DNA of 64,000 nt from Periplaneta americana (GCF_040183065.1 NW_027185533.1:1-64000), one strand, 5' to 3'; shown: positions 47,267 to 62,674, counted from the stretch's first letter. Notes: a model not told the origin generated them from the letters alone. Numbers and translations are program-made.

Positions 47267-49399
47267 CTACTTAGCAATGGAGTTGGCCAGCGACACCAGT
47301 TGCTCCTGTAATGGTTGCAAAGAAATTTTTATCTGGTTATTAACAAAGTGGTGAATCATGCGTTTGCGGAACACTCTGCGCGCCGATTGATTTGCAGTTC
47401 TAAGTGTGCTTTTCCTGTGGGAGGGTTGTGCATTGGTGGTCAGTAAAGAAATGGTGAAAATAGCGAGTTGTTCCTGTATCTCGTTCAATCGTTTCTCGAT
47501 GTAATTTTCAGCTACAACGAGAGCGTCTGTGATGTATTGTTCCAAGTTCGTCCGTGTTTGGTGTTGGTTAGTCAGCTGTGGGTTTTCATCCAAGTTCTGT
47601 TCCAAAGTAGGTGCTGTAGATGTGTCTGGTTCCGTTGCTTGTGCGTAAGTCTTAATTGGTGAGAACAGTGGGAAGATTTCTGAGGGTTTTTTGGTCGGTG
47701 GTGGTGCAGGAAGTGATTGCACGGGAATATGGGTAATAGGCTCATTGTTAGGGTCTGATTTTGGGTATTGGGGGCATCTAGTTTGTCCAGTGAAGTGAGA
47801 GTCTGCCATACACGTGGCACAGAATTTAACATTGTCAGATGGTTTGTGAGAGCAGGATTGCGGATTTTTTCCACATTTAAAGCACACTTTGGCCGCCGTG
47901 CAGCTACTGGAGGTGTGGCCGAATTTGGCGCAGTTGGCGCAAGGTCTATGGAAGGTAGTTTCCCGTGAGGGTTCAACGGGGTAGTTTCTGCCCATGATTC
48001 TGATACCCCCCAGCAGCTGCTCGGCTGTCGCAGAGTCCTCCACAAACAGTCTGATTAAGGGGGTTTCTTTATTAGTTGTGGCTGAAACAATGCGGTGGAG
48101 TCGCTTAATATTAAAGTTCTGGTGTGTTAGTTCTTCAGCGAGGTCAGAGATTGGAATTTCTAGTGCCACGCCCTTCATGACTACACTGATTTCTTTCTTG
48201 ACAGGGGGGCGGGGCTTGGGGGTGTTGTGAGAATGGAGAGACAGTTCTGCGTTAGGACCAAAGGAAGATGGAGGGATTTTATGTATGAAAGTTTCAGCAT
48301 CGCTGAGATTGGGGAAGAGAAGTGTGGTGGTGCTTTTAGTGGGTGCCCAGAACATGCGCGGGATTTCAGTGGCGATATCCTGCTGTCGCATTAATTTAGT
48401 TATGTAGAAGGGATTGTTGCCATGAAGGGTGTGGTTGTTTATTGTGACAGTGTAGCCGGTATGTGGGGTTGGAAGAGAGGTGGATGGGTTTGGTTCGGTC
48501 TGGATGGATGTATTGGTGGGTTTGGATTTTCTGCGCCTGCCTTTTGCAGTCTGCCAATCCTCGTCTGAGGATGTGTTGGGGCTGTCAGAATGATTGTTGG
48601 GCGGGTGGTGTTGGACTTGGGTAATTGTGGTTGGAGGTTTTTTGGGAGGGGGTGGAGTGATGGGTTCGATTAGGAATTGGGTGGTGGCATTAGGGACCCC
48701 GGAGTCAAACATCCAATGTGGCATTTTCGTAGAGTTAGGGAATGCGCAGAATTTGGCTTTGGGTCCGAAATGTTGGGGAGTGAATTTAGAACAAAACTTT
48801 CGCAGCTGTTCCCTAGTGACAAAGGTGTATGCTCTGTCTGACGGTCCGAATTTCATCATGGTAAAAGACAGATCTTCATCCAGCGAGAAAGCTGTAAGGG
48901 CAGATGGGAGGGCGTCTCTGATAAGAACAGAGCGGTTGGATTCATTGACAGACCAGGAGTTCAGGAGGGCGATGGGGAGGTTGTCACTGGAATAAATAGC
49001 GCTGGGCTTACCTTTGGTGCTGTCCGTTGCGTTGGTTTCACTGTGGCAGTCAGGTGTGGGGTTGGAGTTGGTTTTCTTGGAGATTCTTGCGAGTTTGTCT
49101 CGCTTGATGGGGAAGTCATTTTGGGTGGGTAGTTTCGGGGCTTTCTTTATGTTTAGGATTTGGCCATGTTCAGTGGGGGTTGCGGATGTTGATTTAGTTA
49201 TTGATGAAGACTTGTGGGTCTTGTTGGAGTTGGAGCTGTAGATTTCAGCAGTGTTAGCTGGTGAAATGTTGGAAGAGGAGGGATTGGGTATTTTGATTTT
49301 TGTTGATGGTTTCATATTAGCTGGGTTGGCAATGGTGGTGGTGGTGAGACTTCTTTGAGGAAGTGGTGGAGGTTGGCCGCATTCTTCATCGTCTTCCAT
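47267..49399 (-). CDS. LINE ORF1 protein, family C (gag-like)
   Basis: 710 residues from the ATG at 49399 (MEDDEECGQPPPLP); an upstream non-ATG extension is open but not shared with family B. A Ser/Thr/Asn-rich N-terminus is followed by two KF...FGP modules (one with LRKFCSKFTPQHFGPKA, one with IHKIPPSSFGPNA). Then come the RRM-like segment (EISVVMKGVALEIPISDLAE) and knuckles CANCAKFGHTSSSC, CFKCGKNPQSC and CATCMADSHFTGQTRC. The C-terminal part (YIEKRLNEIQEQLAIF) may be coiled coil. Confidence 0.9.
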   Translation of the reverse strand: MEDDEECGQPPPLPQRSLTTTTIANPANMKPSTKIKIPNPSSSNISPANTAEIYSSNSNKTHKSSSITKSTSATPTEHGQILNIKKAPKLPTQNDFPIKRDKLARISKKTNSNPTPDCHSETNATDSTKGKPSAIYSSDNLPIALLNSWSVNESNRSVLIRDALPSALTAFSLDEDLSFTMMKFGPSDRAYTFVTREQLRKFCSKFTPQHFGPKAKFCAFPNSTKMPHWMFDSGVPNATTQFLIEPITPPPPKKPPTTITQVQHHPPNNHSDSPNTSSDEDWQTAKGRRRKSKPTNTSIQTEPNPSTSLPTPHTGYTVTINNHTLHGNNPFYITKLMRQQDIATEIPRMFWAPTKSTTTLLFPNLSDAETFIHKIPPSSFGPNAELSLHSHNTPKPRPPVKKEISVVMKGVALEIPISDLAEELTHQNFNIKRLHRIVSATTNKETPLIRLFVEDSATAEQLLGGIRIMGRNYPVEPSRETTFHRPCANCAKFGHTSSSCTAAKVCFKCGKNPQSCSHKPSDNVKFCATCMADSHFTGQTRCPQYPKSDPNNEPITHIPVQSLPAPPPTKKPSEIFPLFSPIKTYAQATEPDTSTAPTLEQNLDENPQLTNQHQTRTNLEQYITDALVVAENYIEKRLNEIQEQLAIFTISLLTTNAQPSHRKSTLRTANQSARRVFRKRMIHHFVNNQIKISLQPLQEQLVSLANSIAK

Positions 49400-50129
49400 T
49401 GCGACGCTGTTGGTTTGTATTTGTTGCTGTACAGTACAAGAACACTGGCGCAGCAAAAGTCGATATTTTCTCGCCTACAACACAGTATATGTTCAGAGGG
49501 GCACACTGCGTTTAGAGTTATGGGTTCATCCAGTGACCAGTAGCACACAATGTTACGGTTTCTCGTTTAAAAGAGAGTTGCCATACAAATATTTTAAAAT
49601 AATGATGATGAGCACCGAAGTTCACACACACTGAGCAGGTCTCTCTCCCGCGGCACGTCGACAATGTTCCCTGGTAATCAGATTCACCCAATGTTGCGCA
49701 ATGTTACGGTTTCTCTCTTTAAAGTTAGTGTACAATAATTTAATAATAATGATGAGCACAGAGGTTAACACACTTAGCAGGTTTCGCTCCTGCGGCTAGT
49801 CGGCAGAGTTTCCTAGATAACACTCAGCACGTTTGCGATCCACAAGGCAGCGACTTGGTCGCCAGTGTCTTCTTGATCACCAACTGATTGGCATTAGTCT
49901 AGGGGGCCGAGATAGCATTATAGCCAAACACAAGTTATTAAATATGAGAATAGATACAATATTACTGACAATCCAGTCTTGCTAACACTCACACAAGTTC
50001 ACACGGCACTATAATTCAAGTTAACTTCTAATCTTACACTGCACAATGCAAACTTATGAATAAAAATGCGTGAAAGCTACGCGGCCACAACACGCCGTCT
50101 CACCTATGCCGCCATTGATGCCTGAACGA
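49400..50129 (-). promoter_or_regulatory. 5' UTR of family C LINE with two tandem monomers
   Basis: Two diverged tandem copies start with CAATGTTACGGTTTCTC at 49548 and 49699 (period about 151 bp). The region is closely similar to the family B 5' UTR over nearly its full length, ending in the shared block GCGTGTTGTGGCCGCGTAG near the element start. Confidence 0.65.
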
Positions 50130-50143
50130 TGATGATGAGCCCG
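50130..50143 (-). repeat. Target-site duplication, promoter-side copy (unit 3)
   Basis: TGATGATGAGCCCG, followed by the native promoter. Confidence 0.92.
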
Positions 50144-50728
<585 letters not shown>

Positions 50729-50746
50729 GCCCCTTCTCCGTAAAAC

Positions 50747-50762
50747 GGCCCTTTTAAGGGCC
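50747..50762 (+). terminator. Histone 3' stem-loop of H2A (unit 3)
   Basis: GGCCCTTTTAAGGGCC. Confidence 0.9.
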
Positions 50763-51953
50763 CCACTAACCTCACAAAAGTCAGAAATAGCCAGTATTGT
50801 TAATCCTCTCTCACGGCTTCGTAATGTAATTTCATTACGCGTGTCAACTTTCTCTCTCTCTCTATACCGGTGGGCTGATTTAATATCATCATTCTGTAAT
50901 TTTGTGCTCTGAACGATGTCGTTGTCCCAGGTTCGCACTGAAGTACTTGAAACCGTTGTACATTTACTAGGCTATTGTGTGATAACACATTATACTGATG
51001 CATATAGAAAGGTTTCATTATTATTATATAATTTAACACAATACGAGTTAAATTAGATGATGATGCCAAGGTACATAGTTGGCTTCGAAATTTATGTAAT
51101 ATATTTCTATCATATTAGAGTAATGGAGATTATCGTGAAAATAATCACAAGTCCCCTTCTTTGGTGCCCATCGTGGTTTTAGACATATACGTTTGAATAT
51201 ACTAGTTTACTTTACTACATACTACGAATGAAACTAATTTTGAATAAGAAATCGATAACTGGTGAACAACTTACGGCGTTATAATAGAGTTCCTAATGCG
51301 TTTGTTTGTTGGTGCACATATTGGCCGCACGCGCAGGAACCCCAATACTGAGATGATGACATGACCTTCTCGTAGGAATCGAAGGCTTTGACAATTTGCG
51401 TTCGAATTTCCCCTCTCTCTGTCGTTTCGTTCGAACCGAAATGACGCAAGCTATACGTGGAAGTTGTCTGACAGGACGAAGTCCTGTGTTCTGACATGCG
51501 ATGTGTACCTCTTCTCCCCAGTGTTTACCACACTGGATTCCTATGACCTAAAAGTTGGCATTGCAAAAACGTGGTGATGTGATGTTCAGTATGTGTCAAT
51601 CCCCTCGGTTCCTTGTTACGGTCTGGTGAGCATTGCCTACCTGCGTTGTCATATTACCCACCAATTCTTCGGACAGTGATTATTGACTTACAGAAGTTTA
51701 CAGTAACAGGTAACATAATCCGAGGAGCAAGGCTTCACAGAGGAATCCGGTCTTTCCACTTGATATACCAAGCGTTGGGGTCAGACCCATTTGAAAAACG
51801 GAGAGGCATTTCTTACAACGTCTTTTGCTGATACTGAAGTGCCCCTACGAAATAAGTTCTGTTTTCCGCACTGGCCTGTTGAGCTAGTGGTCACACAGTA
51901 AAGGTGAATTAAATTAATCTCGACAACTACTGCCCTTTTTAGACGGATTTTAT
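50763..51953. other. H2A-H4 spacer (unit 3)
   Basis: Same as 13193-14383; nothing recognised. Confidence 0.5.
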
Positions 51954-51969
51954 GGCCCTGAAAAGGGCC
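51954..51969 (-). terminator. Histone 3' stem-loop of H4 (unit 3)
   Basis: Sense GGCCCTTTTCAGGGCC. Confidence 0.92.
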
Positions 51970-52009
51970 GTTTTGCCGACGGATTCGGCAGCAGACGTGT
52001 GTAGGCAGT

Positions 52010-52927
<918 letters not shown>

Positions 52928-52956
52928 ATTAACAAAGGTACTCCTGCCCGCAAAAA

Positions 52957-52972
52957 GGCCCTTTTCAGGGCC
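52957..52972 (+). terminator. Histone 3' stem-loop of H3 (unit 3)
   Basis: GGCCCTTTTCAGGGCC. Confidence 0.92.
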
Positions 52973-54219
52973 ACTAGTTATTTCTCGGAAGAGCCGGTTG
53001 TACCGTACTCCAGGTCTCGTTCCTACTACCCTCAGTTCAAGGTCACCTCAATAATATAAATGGTTTCTCCCTTTCCATTCCTCACCGTATCAGCATTTTC
53101 CCACAGCCTGTTTGACAAATATCGCAATGTATCCTATAGGTTAATAAACAATTTTTTAATAGAACGATGGATAACAAAGTTTCTTAGGAAAATTAAAAAA
53201 AAATTTCACAGTTCTATAATATTGCACATTATATATATTTACCAAATTAAGGGTTAACGCCGCCGGGACGAGTGATCCTCCGTCCGACCGATCACAAGCG
53301 CCAAGGCTCAAAGTGGTCCAGAAAGCAAATCTAGCTGGACTAAAAATGTGACATATTTCCATGAAACTTCGCACTATAGTCACTACTGTATAAGAGGAGA
53401 AACTACCCCTTTATAGACGATGCGTTTTGACAAAAATTAGTGACTTGTCTCATATATAATATATTGTTTTAATGAAACTTTACACAGTACTTACATGTAG
53501 CTCGTTTATACTATATTGGATACAAAATGTGATTATGATTGTATAAGAGTAGCTACTTGTCTCCTATCTAACATTTTTTACTTTCACGAAACTATAACTG
53601 TGACTCATTATTTTCGATAGTACAGACGTGGTCTGCTTAGGAAAGGACAAGCGGAAGACTGTGACCTTTGTGACCTCGGGTGGGTATTACGATAACATTT
53701 ATAACCGTCACCCTGATAAGCATCCGAGCAGCTTATTTCACAAAAGGAGTTTGAATACAAACAATTCCTTCAATCTACTACGATTATTACAATAACTGAT
53801 TTCATTAATCTCCTCTCTTCTTTAGCAAAATATAAATTACCTTCAATTGGTCGATTCAGCAAACTTGTTCATAAAACTTATCGCTATTGCGTCACGTTTC
53901 GCAATTTTTCTAAAGTAAAAACAAAAACACGAACAAACGCCTACTCCTTTAACCTCATCGCTCTCTTATCTCTAGAATCCCGGGGGGTAGAGAACCTGAA
54001 TTCTCTGTGGTGTGAAACAAAGCAACCCGCAGGAGCAATGACACGTTCAATTGTCCTAATAATAGAAAAAAAATTACACGTCATTTAGTGTATTCAGAAC
54101 ATTTTTACAGGACCGTGTAGGATATTCACTCTCCTGTCGAATAGTTTCGGCGGCTGGTAGGCGATACGCATTAATTAAAATAATACTTGCGTACCTTGTT
54201 CAGGACAGTGACTGTGCTA

Positions 54220-54274
<55 letters not shown>

Positions 54275-54576
54275 TCCTTTATTTGTAGCTTATTGATGAC
54301 ACCAGATGCCATAACGGAAATGCCGTGATGGTATGTTTGTTTAATATTCAAAATCAAGTGACAGACGCTATTTGACTTTGCGGTGGAGGGGATAGGGACC
54401 TGATCTCGGATGTTCCGAGAGATGCCGGCGCACAGTTGTCCAGAACGCAAAACTATGTAAGAAAATCAACTTCATCATAACCGAAGTTTAAGTAATATCT
54501 AGGCTTAAACAAAAGCTAGGCATTGTGCACAACAACATACAAAACATCAATATCAGTAAGAGGTGGGACAAAACAT

Positions 54577-54633
<57 letters not shown>

Positions 54634-55471
54634 TCACGCTCTTCAGTTGATTTTTGTTCGTGGGGTCAGTGGCTGTTTTATATTGTTAAACCTTCCCTTA
54701 TGGAGGTCATAGGACAAGATGTGTACTTTCATTTAATACGCGAAAAGCAATCTATAATACGTTAGCATTCATTTAATTGGCACGTTTACTGAGATTTGTG
54801 CAACTAGTTTTTTTTTTTTTTTTTTTTTTTACGACATATTTAACAGGCTGTGCATTACAAGTAAACCTGAGTTAACTTTCAATTCTTCTACCCACACATT
54901 AATCAAATATTAAACTCTATACGGCTTAAAATTTAGCTGCTACATCCTGCAAACTTAGATGTTATATTCATCTCTTGGTGGCGCTTTACGAATTCGACAG
55001 CAGCCACTTTTCAGAGTCTGGATGAAGGAGCTTAATTTCTCCAAGAAAAATTCAACACTTCTTGAACATATAATGAACAACTAAATTATGGAGTATATCC
55101 ATGAATCTAGCATTTTGTTACCAACTGCGAAAAATATGGCAGGCTAGTCATCTTTTAGGAGCATAATTTCTATTAAAACATTAAAAATTATCAGAAACAC
55201 TAATTTTTCCCTAATTCCCTAATTACACGAGCATAATTCGTTTTTGCATAGATGCGTATAAAATTTCATGGAAATATGTTACATAGGGGAGAAATTATTA
55301 ACTCTGTATAAATGTAGCCTCTAAACACAAGAAGTAGATTCCCATATAAAAACCATTATCTGAATTTATGCTACCTGTAACTATACTGTGTGAAATATAA
55401 TGTAAATATTTCAGTTAAGATAGAAATTATTAATTTAGTCTATAAAGCACTTCCGATACAACTCTTCACAC

Positions 55472-55522
<51 letters not shown>

Positions 55523-56725
55523 TATAGTAATAGTAATAATAATAATAAGAAGAAGAAGAAGAAGAAGAAGAAGAATACACACTCGCCCGAATACAGAAAT
55601 GTGAAGGGTCAGCAGGACAGAGTATTTGAGAATCATATCATATCATATCATAATATATATTCCTTACATTCATGTTAACAACCCTTAAATGTGCAAAACT
55701 TCATATCTCACACTAGTTTATTAAAAAAGGTCGGACTGTAAAGAAAACAACTATCGCAATTTTCATATTTTAAGATTCCCTGCAGTTTATACAATTTCAT
55801 TTATACCACTTAGGATGTATTCATTAAGGATATGCTAATTTTTAATGAACACACACACACACACACACACACACATCTATTATACTAAACATAAACCCAC
55901 AAGAGAAAACAATACTTGTATTAACTGTAAACATTTTTCTTCCTTTCTTTATTTTTAGCAGAATCCTCCATTTCACCCTTTATCTCACTAGATGCGCTTC
56001 CCGCAGACATTCTTCATTATATGTTTCACACACCACTTCGTAACACTTGCAGCGGTTGACTTTTGTTTTCTTGTCTTTTTCTCTAGGGTATATTGTACAT
56101 AGTGCTCGGTATCGGTGCTCGTTCACGTGATATTTTACCTTTGTTTTTCTTGCTAACTCCTGCCAATTTTTCTGATATTTCCCGTAGTTGATTGGTCAAG
56201 TACTGCGGATTGATTCCCGGTTATAACAAACACACCTACACTACATTCCAATGATTTCTGACTCGTTACTGCACATTTTAGAAACACTGTACGGAAGCAC
56301 ACGCAGTCTCTCGTAAATCAACAGGTTACAACAGAGACTTACACTTGCAAACGCGTGGGGATTTCAGAAAATTTCTTACTATTTCAGTACCTTTAACTGT
56401 ACAACAGATTTTGTTTTCTCGAAAAAGAAAGGTCAACGTTACTATTGACAAAAGACAGAAACGTACGATTACAATACCTTTATTTTAAACAATCTTAGAG
56501 GTGGTCTGGGAATTCCTAAACTCACCACGCGACTACTTAACCCTAGACAGGTAATCATCACTGTACTCATGTTAAAGGTAAGCATTCGTAATTTTTACTA
56601 CTCACATTTTAATTAACTGAAATCAACTCAATATCACACATTTAACAACTTTTACACTTTTCGTAGCCATTAGTGTTCATTTAATTTTAAGTTTGTCATA
56701 AAGTCTTTACGTTCATGTTATTGTC
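52973..56725. repeat. H3-to-piggyBac spacer with simple repeats (unit 3)
   Basis: Counterpart of 15403-19156. CTTT repeat about 54220-54280, T run 54580-54630 (51 nt), AAT/GAA repeats about 55471-55575, CA repeats about 55850-55875. No gene. Confidence 0.6.
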
Positions 56726-57176
56726 CTATTTACAATTAGTGCAAACAACAGCGCGATGTTCTCTGCAGAACCCCTTTTTGCAAAGTCCACAAAATGTTGT
56801 CATCATTCTCCTCTTCTTTGCAGGACATTTATAGCAAACAGTACGTTCACCATCTGGCTGCATTACCTGGCATTGTTGTTGCACAGCAATGTTCAGATGT
56901 TCTTCAATTGTTGCCCGCAGAGATCGGTGTAAAGTAGGACGTGCAAAGCGGTGCTGCATCCACGGTTTTGTCAGCTCTTCACACAATTGGAAAATGAATT
57001 GTTTTCTTGATATTGTTTTCTGAGTTCTTCTAACTATAAATTATCCATGAATTTATACTTGCAATATTTAGCATGTTGTAAAATATTGCTAGTGGCCAGC
57101 GCCTCGTCTTTCTATTGCAGGAAAGATTGTGGCACATTTGACATAGTGTATCTACACCACCTTTAGTCCCATTGTA
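56726..57176 (-). pseudogene. piggyBac transposase C-terminal fragment (unit 4)
   Basis: Same fossil as 19157-19607. Confidence 0.85.
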
Positions 57177-57177
<1 letters not shown>

Positions 57178-57212
<35 letters not shown>

Positions 57213-57637
57213 GGCTTTACATATAACGTGTTGCTTACTGTTGTCATTGCAGTCCACGTCGGTGGGGGTGGGGGGGTTTCTTTCTCCTCCTCCTTCCTCT
57301 AAAAAGAGCAGTTACCAGGGTCTAAGGAAGTGAATGCCCTTTTCTTTCTGGGCTCATCCCTACATTTGTCTTAGCTCCTTAGGGAAAACCACGGAAAACC
57401 CTCAGGCTTGCGAATAGACTGAATGAATGAGAGGAGAAACTTTAAAGGTACGTGAAAACACGTCCATGCAAGGGAGTTGGGACTGTGAAAAATTGAATAT
57501 GTGAAATCCAAGACTGTATTTGCCAGGCGAGCAAAGATGAAGAAGAAGAAAGGCTTACGTATGACGTGTGGCTTACTGTTGTCATTGCAGTCCGCGTCGG
57601 CCAGCGGTGGGAGGGGGGGGGGGTCAATATACCTGCA
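57178..57637. repeat. Short module pair with microsatellites (unit 4)
   Basis: Counterpart of 161-620. Confidence 0.45.
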
Positions 57638-58022
57638 CATATCAGTTCAAATTATAAAAACCTCTTAATGCTACTGCGGTACTATTCCATTGCCGAACAC
57701 AATATGAAGAAATTAGCAGATCCCTGAACTGAACTCTTATTACTCTGAAATTACCGCGCAGTACAATTATAGCTATGACGCATTGCAAGCGTTAGTCACC
57801 ATATCGATTTGCTAAGCAAATTTAATCCCTTTAGAGCATGTCCCCCCCCCCTCCTCCTCCATATCAGCCAACAACATACTGGATGAAGAAGACTCCTGCA
57901 AAAGGGACGAATTAAGATTTAATTTTATTTTAATGATAGACTAACATTGCAAAGTTCCAAAATAATTTTTTGCATTCCTTCATTACACTAGTCGTACAAA
58001 ATTGCGGTCGTATCTCGTACTA

Positions 58023-59154
58023 TCTATACTAATAATAAATCTGTAGCCGAAATTTTTCTGGTAAGTTTCGATTTTCCAAAAGTAATTGGTCCTAACATAT
58101 ATAATTAACCACCCTGAAACCGAAAATCGCATTTTTGAAATTTTTGTTTGTATGTCTGTCTGTATGTTTGTTACCTTTTCACGCGATAATGGCTGAACCG
58201 ATTTATATGAAAACTGGAATATAAATTAAGTTTGTTGTAACTTAGATTTTAGGCTATATGGCATTCGAAATACATTATTTAAAAGGGGAGTTATAAGGGG
58301 GCCTGAATTAAATAAATCGAAATATCTCGCTTATTATTGATATTTGAGAAAAAATGTTACATAACAGATGTTCCTTTAAAAATGATTTCCGTTAAGTTTT
58401 ATTTTTTTACAACATTTTGATAGGACTGATATTTAATGAGATAAATGAGTTTTAAAATTAAAATAACGCTATCTAAGACGGTGCAATGAATTAAGAACAA
58501 ATGACTTCGTCTATAAGGGGCCTTGGACAACAACAATCGAAACAGGGGCCTTGGACATCAACAAACAATCGAAAGCTATTAAACATAGCCTACAGGGAAT
58601 GTTTCTGTGTTTGTATGAAGTAATATCACAAGCTCGTAAATTAACTGATTTGTATAATTAGTTATTATTTCACCATTGGAAACTGTAGTTTCTCTAGATG
58701 GACATAATGCTATAATGTTATTACAGTAACGTCTGAGTAAATCGAGGACAGGTAAGATTAAAATAGCTTCTTATGCACAGAAAATTTGATAGGCTATTTT
58801 GTACATTCGTTTTCTGTATTTCTTAAAATAATATTTATGTACACGCATTTTAATCTCAGAGAATTAACGAACAACGAGAGTGTATTGATTTAGTATGCAG
58901 TAATAGTACTTTAGCTTGGCAATCCATTATTTTAATAATTCATATTTTAACTATGCTCAATTGAATCGTGTTAAAATACATAAAATATATATGCAATAAA
59001 TGCAGTGCTAAAAAAAAATTGGGTAATATGCGAAGCAGATTATCTTGCGCTGTTGTAAAAGTTGTTCCCTGGATCAGACGTCCTATTTTAATTATGTAAT
59101 TACTTTATATTTATTTCTAACAGGTGGAGCGGAGCGAACGGGTACGGCTAGCTA
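58023..59154 (+). mobile_element. Helitron-like non-autonomous element (unit 4)
   Basis: Counterpart of 1006-2137. Confidence 0.45.
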
Positions 59155-59317
59155 ACAATAAGTGAGAACTTACAATACAACAACAACAACAACAACAGCT
59201 GATAATCTGAAAGGGAACATAGTAATTTGGGGTGAATTAAAATGCAGCTTCCATTCGTTTAAAATTTCTTTAAATTTTAACTAAATATTAATGTAGATAT
59301 TACCTCTAAAGGTAAAT

Positions 59318-60749
59318 GGGGGCATGTTTCACAACGCTAACAAATTACAAATTAACAATATACAATTAACAACGGAAATATTACATATGCTTGTTAACTG
59401 TGTTTCACAATGCAATCTTATTCACTTGTATGTTTTAACGAACTTTACAAAATCGGCGAAACAAACTTACAAATACGCATAATTGGTTGAACAAAATCGC
59501 CAACGACAGTTTACAAAAATCACTAAGGATCAGAGGTAAAGTAGCTGTAATTTTAGAACTATCGATGGACATGTTTATATTTTTTTATATATATTTTATT
59601 TAGATTTTGCTACATCGGCGACAACGGAGTTTCGCGGCATGCAATTGGTCGAGCATACCAATGCATTAATTAGCCTACGACTTAACTGACGAAAGTTAGC
59701 GCGAAATTCATTCAAATAATTGATAAATAATGGATTTGACCCACGTAGTTATATGCAGTTGATAGAGCAGCTAACATGTCCATCCATTAAAATCAACTTC
59801 GCTCTCTGCTGGTCCATCAGTATATTTTATTGTTTCATCCATAACCTCGCCAACATTAGGGAACCCAGCAGGAGGAGCATAAAAATCCTTTGCCCGAGTA
59901 AGCACATTCGGTGATCAATAACCCGCCTCGAGTTTTTTCAATCTTGTAACAACATCAACTACCATGTGTGAACTTTTGCACACTGTAATCTTATAAATTC
60001 CGTTCTTATCTGCTAACGCAGGGAACTGAGAGCTACTATGCAACCAATGCAGTTCTCGCTTTGAGGTTAGGGCACCACTTTTCCCTTTCAGATGTTGCAT
60101 GTGATGTCCCATATCTTGTAGGAGAGATTACAGCGAAATGGGATTCGGAACGACTTCAGAATACTGCGTAAGTAATGCCGACATTGCATTATTAAGTGAT
60201 TGGTTTTCGGTGCAAAGTTTTTCTTCTTTAAGTGCGAGTATTTATTAAATACGTTCCTCGTATATAAGAACTAACGCGGTATTCTGAAGTATAGCGCGGG
60301 ATTCATTCGAAACCTTTCATTAATATTCGTACAATGATACGAACGTGGCCGGAAAATTCTACGTTAGGCCTAAATGCAAAATCTTCGTCTGAGTCGCTAG
60401 AACTACTCAATAACATCACAACTGCTTCAGTGTAATTCTTAATGGTACCCTGTTACTATAAAATTGATTTTATACATATGTGTTTATTTTTTTCATTCAC
60501 AATTAGAAGCTATTTCAACAGGGCTACTGTAGAAAATGTGCTAACTTCACTAGTAAAGTTTAGTTTACACGTTTGTAAAATTACTCCTTCGTTGTGAAAC
60601 AAACATATCACTTGTAAAGAGCGCAAAATTTCATTCGTAAAGATTTGATTTCCTTTGTACAGTCCACCTTTACAAACAAAGATTGTGAAACAGAAGTTTA
60701 CAAACAGAGTTCACAATTTCCAAAGATTGTAAACTTTGTGAAACACCCC
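59318..60749 (-). mobile_element. PIF/Harbinger-like remnant (unit 4)
   Basis: Counterpart of 2301-3732; transposase fragment at 59771-60112. Confidence 0.6.
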
Positions 60750-61686
60750 ACTGGTGAATCAGCACGCCGAGCTCGATCGAAATACAACCAGTTACTATTA
60801 TTTCCCTATCGTTTTTTGACATTTGATTCCGCGTCCTACCCCTTTCATTCGTTACTAACCAACAACGCCAATAGCAGAAGGTAACGCAAAAACAGTCACC
60901 GGTTCCCCGATGCATGGCTTTCTCTCTCAATGTCAACTGAGAGTTAAAAATATTCATTATAATATGCACTTTCCACTCACTCCTCAGAATGTCTTCTTTA
61001 TTTTTATTTATTTATTTATTTATTTATTTTTAAAGATATGTGAGCTACGTACTGTATGTCTGATGTTTTGCCATCGTACATTCAAATATTTATATTCACT
61101 GTACAGTACAGCGAACTGTTTATACTTACTGTACATGCTATAACTACTTCTCCCAACTCCGCTATTGCTATATTTCCTAAACTAAACGCTGATATTGAAA
61201 TAACGCCTGGTCTGATAATGCAGTCTGTTTAAATTTCTACCGACCAAGTTCTGCCCTTCATCATGGGAAAACAACGAGCTTCTTTAAAGGATACAACTAC
61301 TAGGACAGAGATATTTTCATTATGGAATTTGTACTACCCACTGAAATGTAGTAACTAATGGGATTTTAATTAGCCATATATGTACAGTATATTACATTCT
61401 TTACCTAAAATGTCTCTAACTTCTAGGGAGAGCGCGAGGTACGTTCACAATCCCCTGAATACATATTCCCTTCTTCGAGAAAACGCAGAGAAGTGAACCG
61501 TCTCATATGAATATGCTACCAGTCATAAGTTTCAATACGGAGCTGCAAGTACTTAAGAATTATCAATTACTCTACAATTATGCAGCGGCGTCATCATCCA
61601 AGCTATAGCTGGAATAGGGAAGGGAACATAATATCCCATAAGTCTTATTAGAACACGCTGGAAATAGTGACGTAAAAAAAAAAATC

Positions 61687-61804
61687 GCCAACGGCACGTG
61701 GTGTTCCCAAGCGGTCACCCATCCAAGTACTGACCACGCCCAATGTTGCTTGACTTCGGTGATCGGACGAGAACCGGTATTTTCAACATGGTATGGCCGT
61801 TGCC
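61687..61804 (-). rRNA. 5S ribosomal RNA (unit 4)
   Basis: Same sequence and terminator as the other units. Confidence 0.93.
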
Positions 61805-62628
61805 GATGAAACTGCGTAATCTGTAGGCACTTGAGGACGATGGGATTGGGGTGCACTCGATAAAACCTGCACTCGCTCACACACACACGTAAACTGCCTG
61901 CTTAGACTCTGTACCTAAATTACCAAGCTCGTTGGATGTCATTGGGATAGATGATAAATCTATCTATCAACGGCAGTTTGGTTACGTTTCAACGTCACAC
62001 ACTGCTGGATTGACACGGGATTAATAAAACAGCTAGTCGGCATTCTAAGTTAAGCCACAGGTGGATTGTTGTTCAACAGCGGAGCCTCCTTTCAACCACA
62101 TGGTTGTGGAACTGTAGTCGGATTTTCGACATCATTTTCATGCCATACTACGGAACTTCACACAAACTTCAATTCACTTCTTGCACCGGCGGCTACTACG
62201 AATGGACTGAAGCTCGCTACTGACTAGGGGGGGGGGGACATTTGTCTCTTGATGGATTACGTGACAGATATATAAAGTATCAGTCGTATGTTATGAACCC
62301 GAGTTTCAATAAAGATAGATTACCCGTATGTCCACAGATTCTCAGTAGTGGCCTGCGGAAGGATTATGACCGCGGTCGACAAGTTACCTTCTAAGTTGTT
62401 TTCCCTCAACAATTAATGCTGCCAAGTGAGTAGGAATGACACCGCGCTCTCATATAAGTCGTACGAAACTATTAAGGAAACGAATTTGCCTCGTGGATCC
62501 AAGTCTCCCATGGACTGCCTATAATGTATTATCTATCCTAGAAGTGTTATCGGGGTGATTATTTAAATTTTCACTCGGTGGGAAACGCTGTTGTTCTTCA
62601 TTCATCTACTCTGTTATGAATAACTTGT

Positions 62629-62644
62629 GGCCCTTAAAAGGGCC
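62629..62644 (-). terminator. Histone 3' stem-loop of H2B (unit 4)
   Basis: Sense GGCCCTTTTAAGGGCC. Confidence 0.9.
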
Positions 62645-62674
62645 GGTTGCTGATTCCCTAGCAAGCACTCCCGC

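Larger units (their letters stand above)
44164..50129 (-). mobile_element. Full-length Jockey-type LINE inserted at the H2B start site (family C)
   Basis: A 5966-bp element with open ORF1 and ORF2 on the minus strand, in the same direction as H2B and at the same base as family B in unit 2. It ends in a (TTCG)n tail. The 3' UTR (44164-44408) also contains two A-rich runs on the sense strand (about 44320-44348 and 44361-44373). ORFs are related to, but clearly different from, family B. Confidence 0.93.
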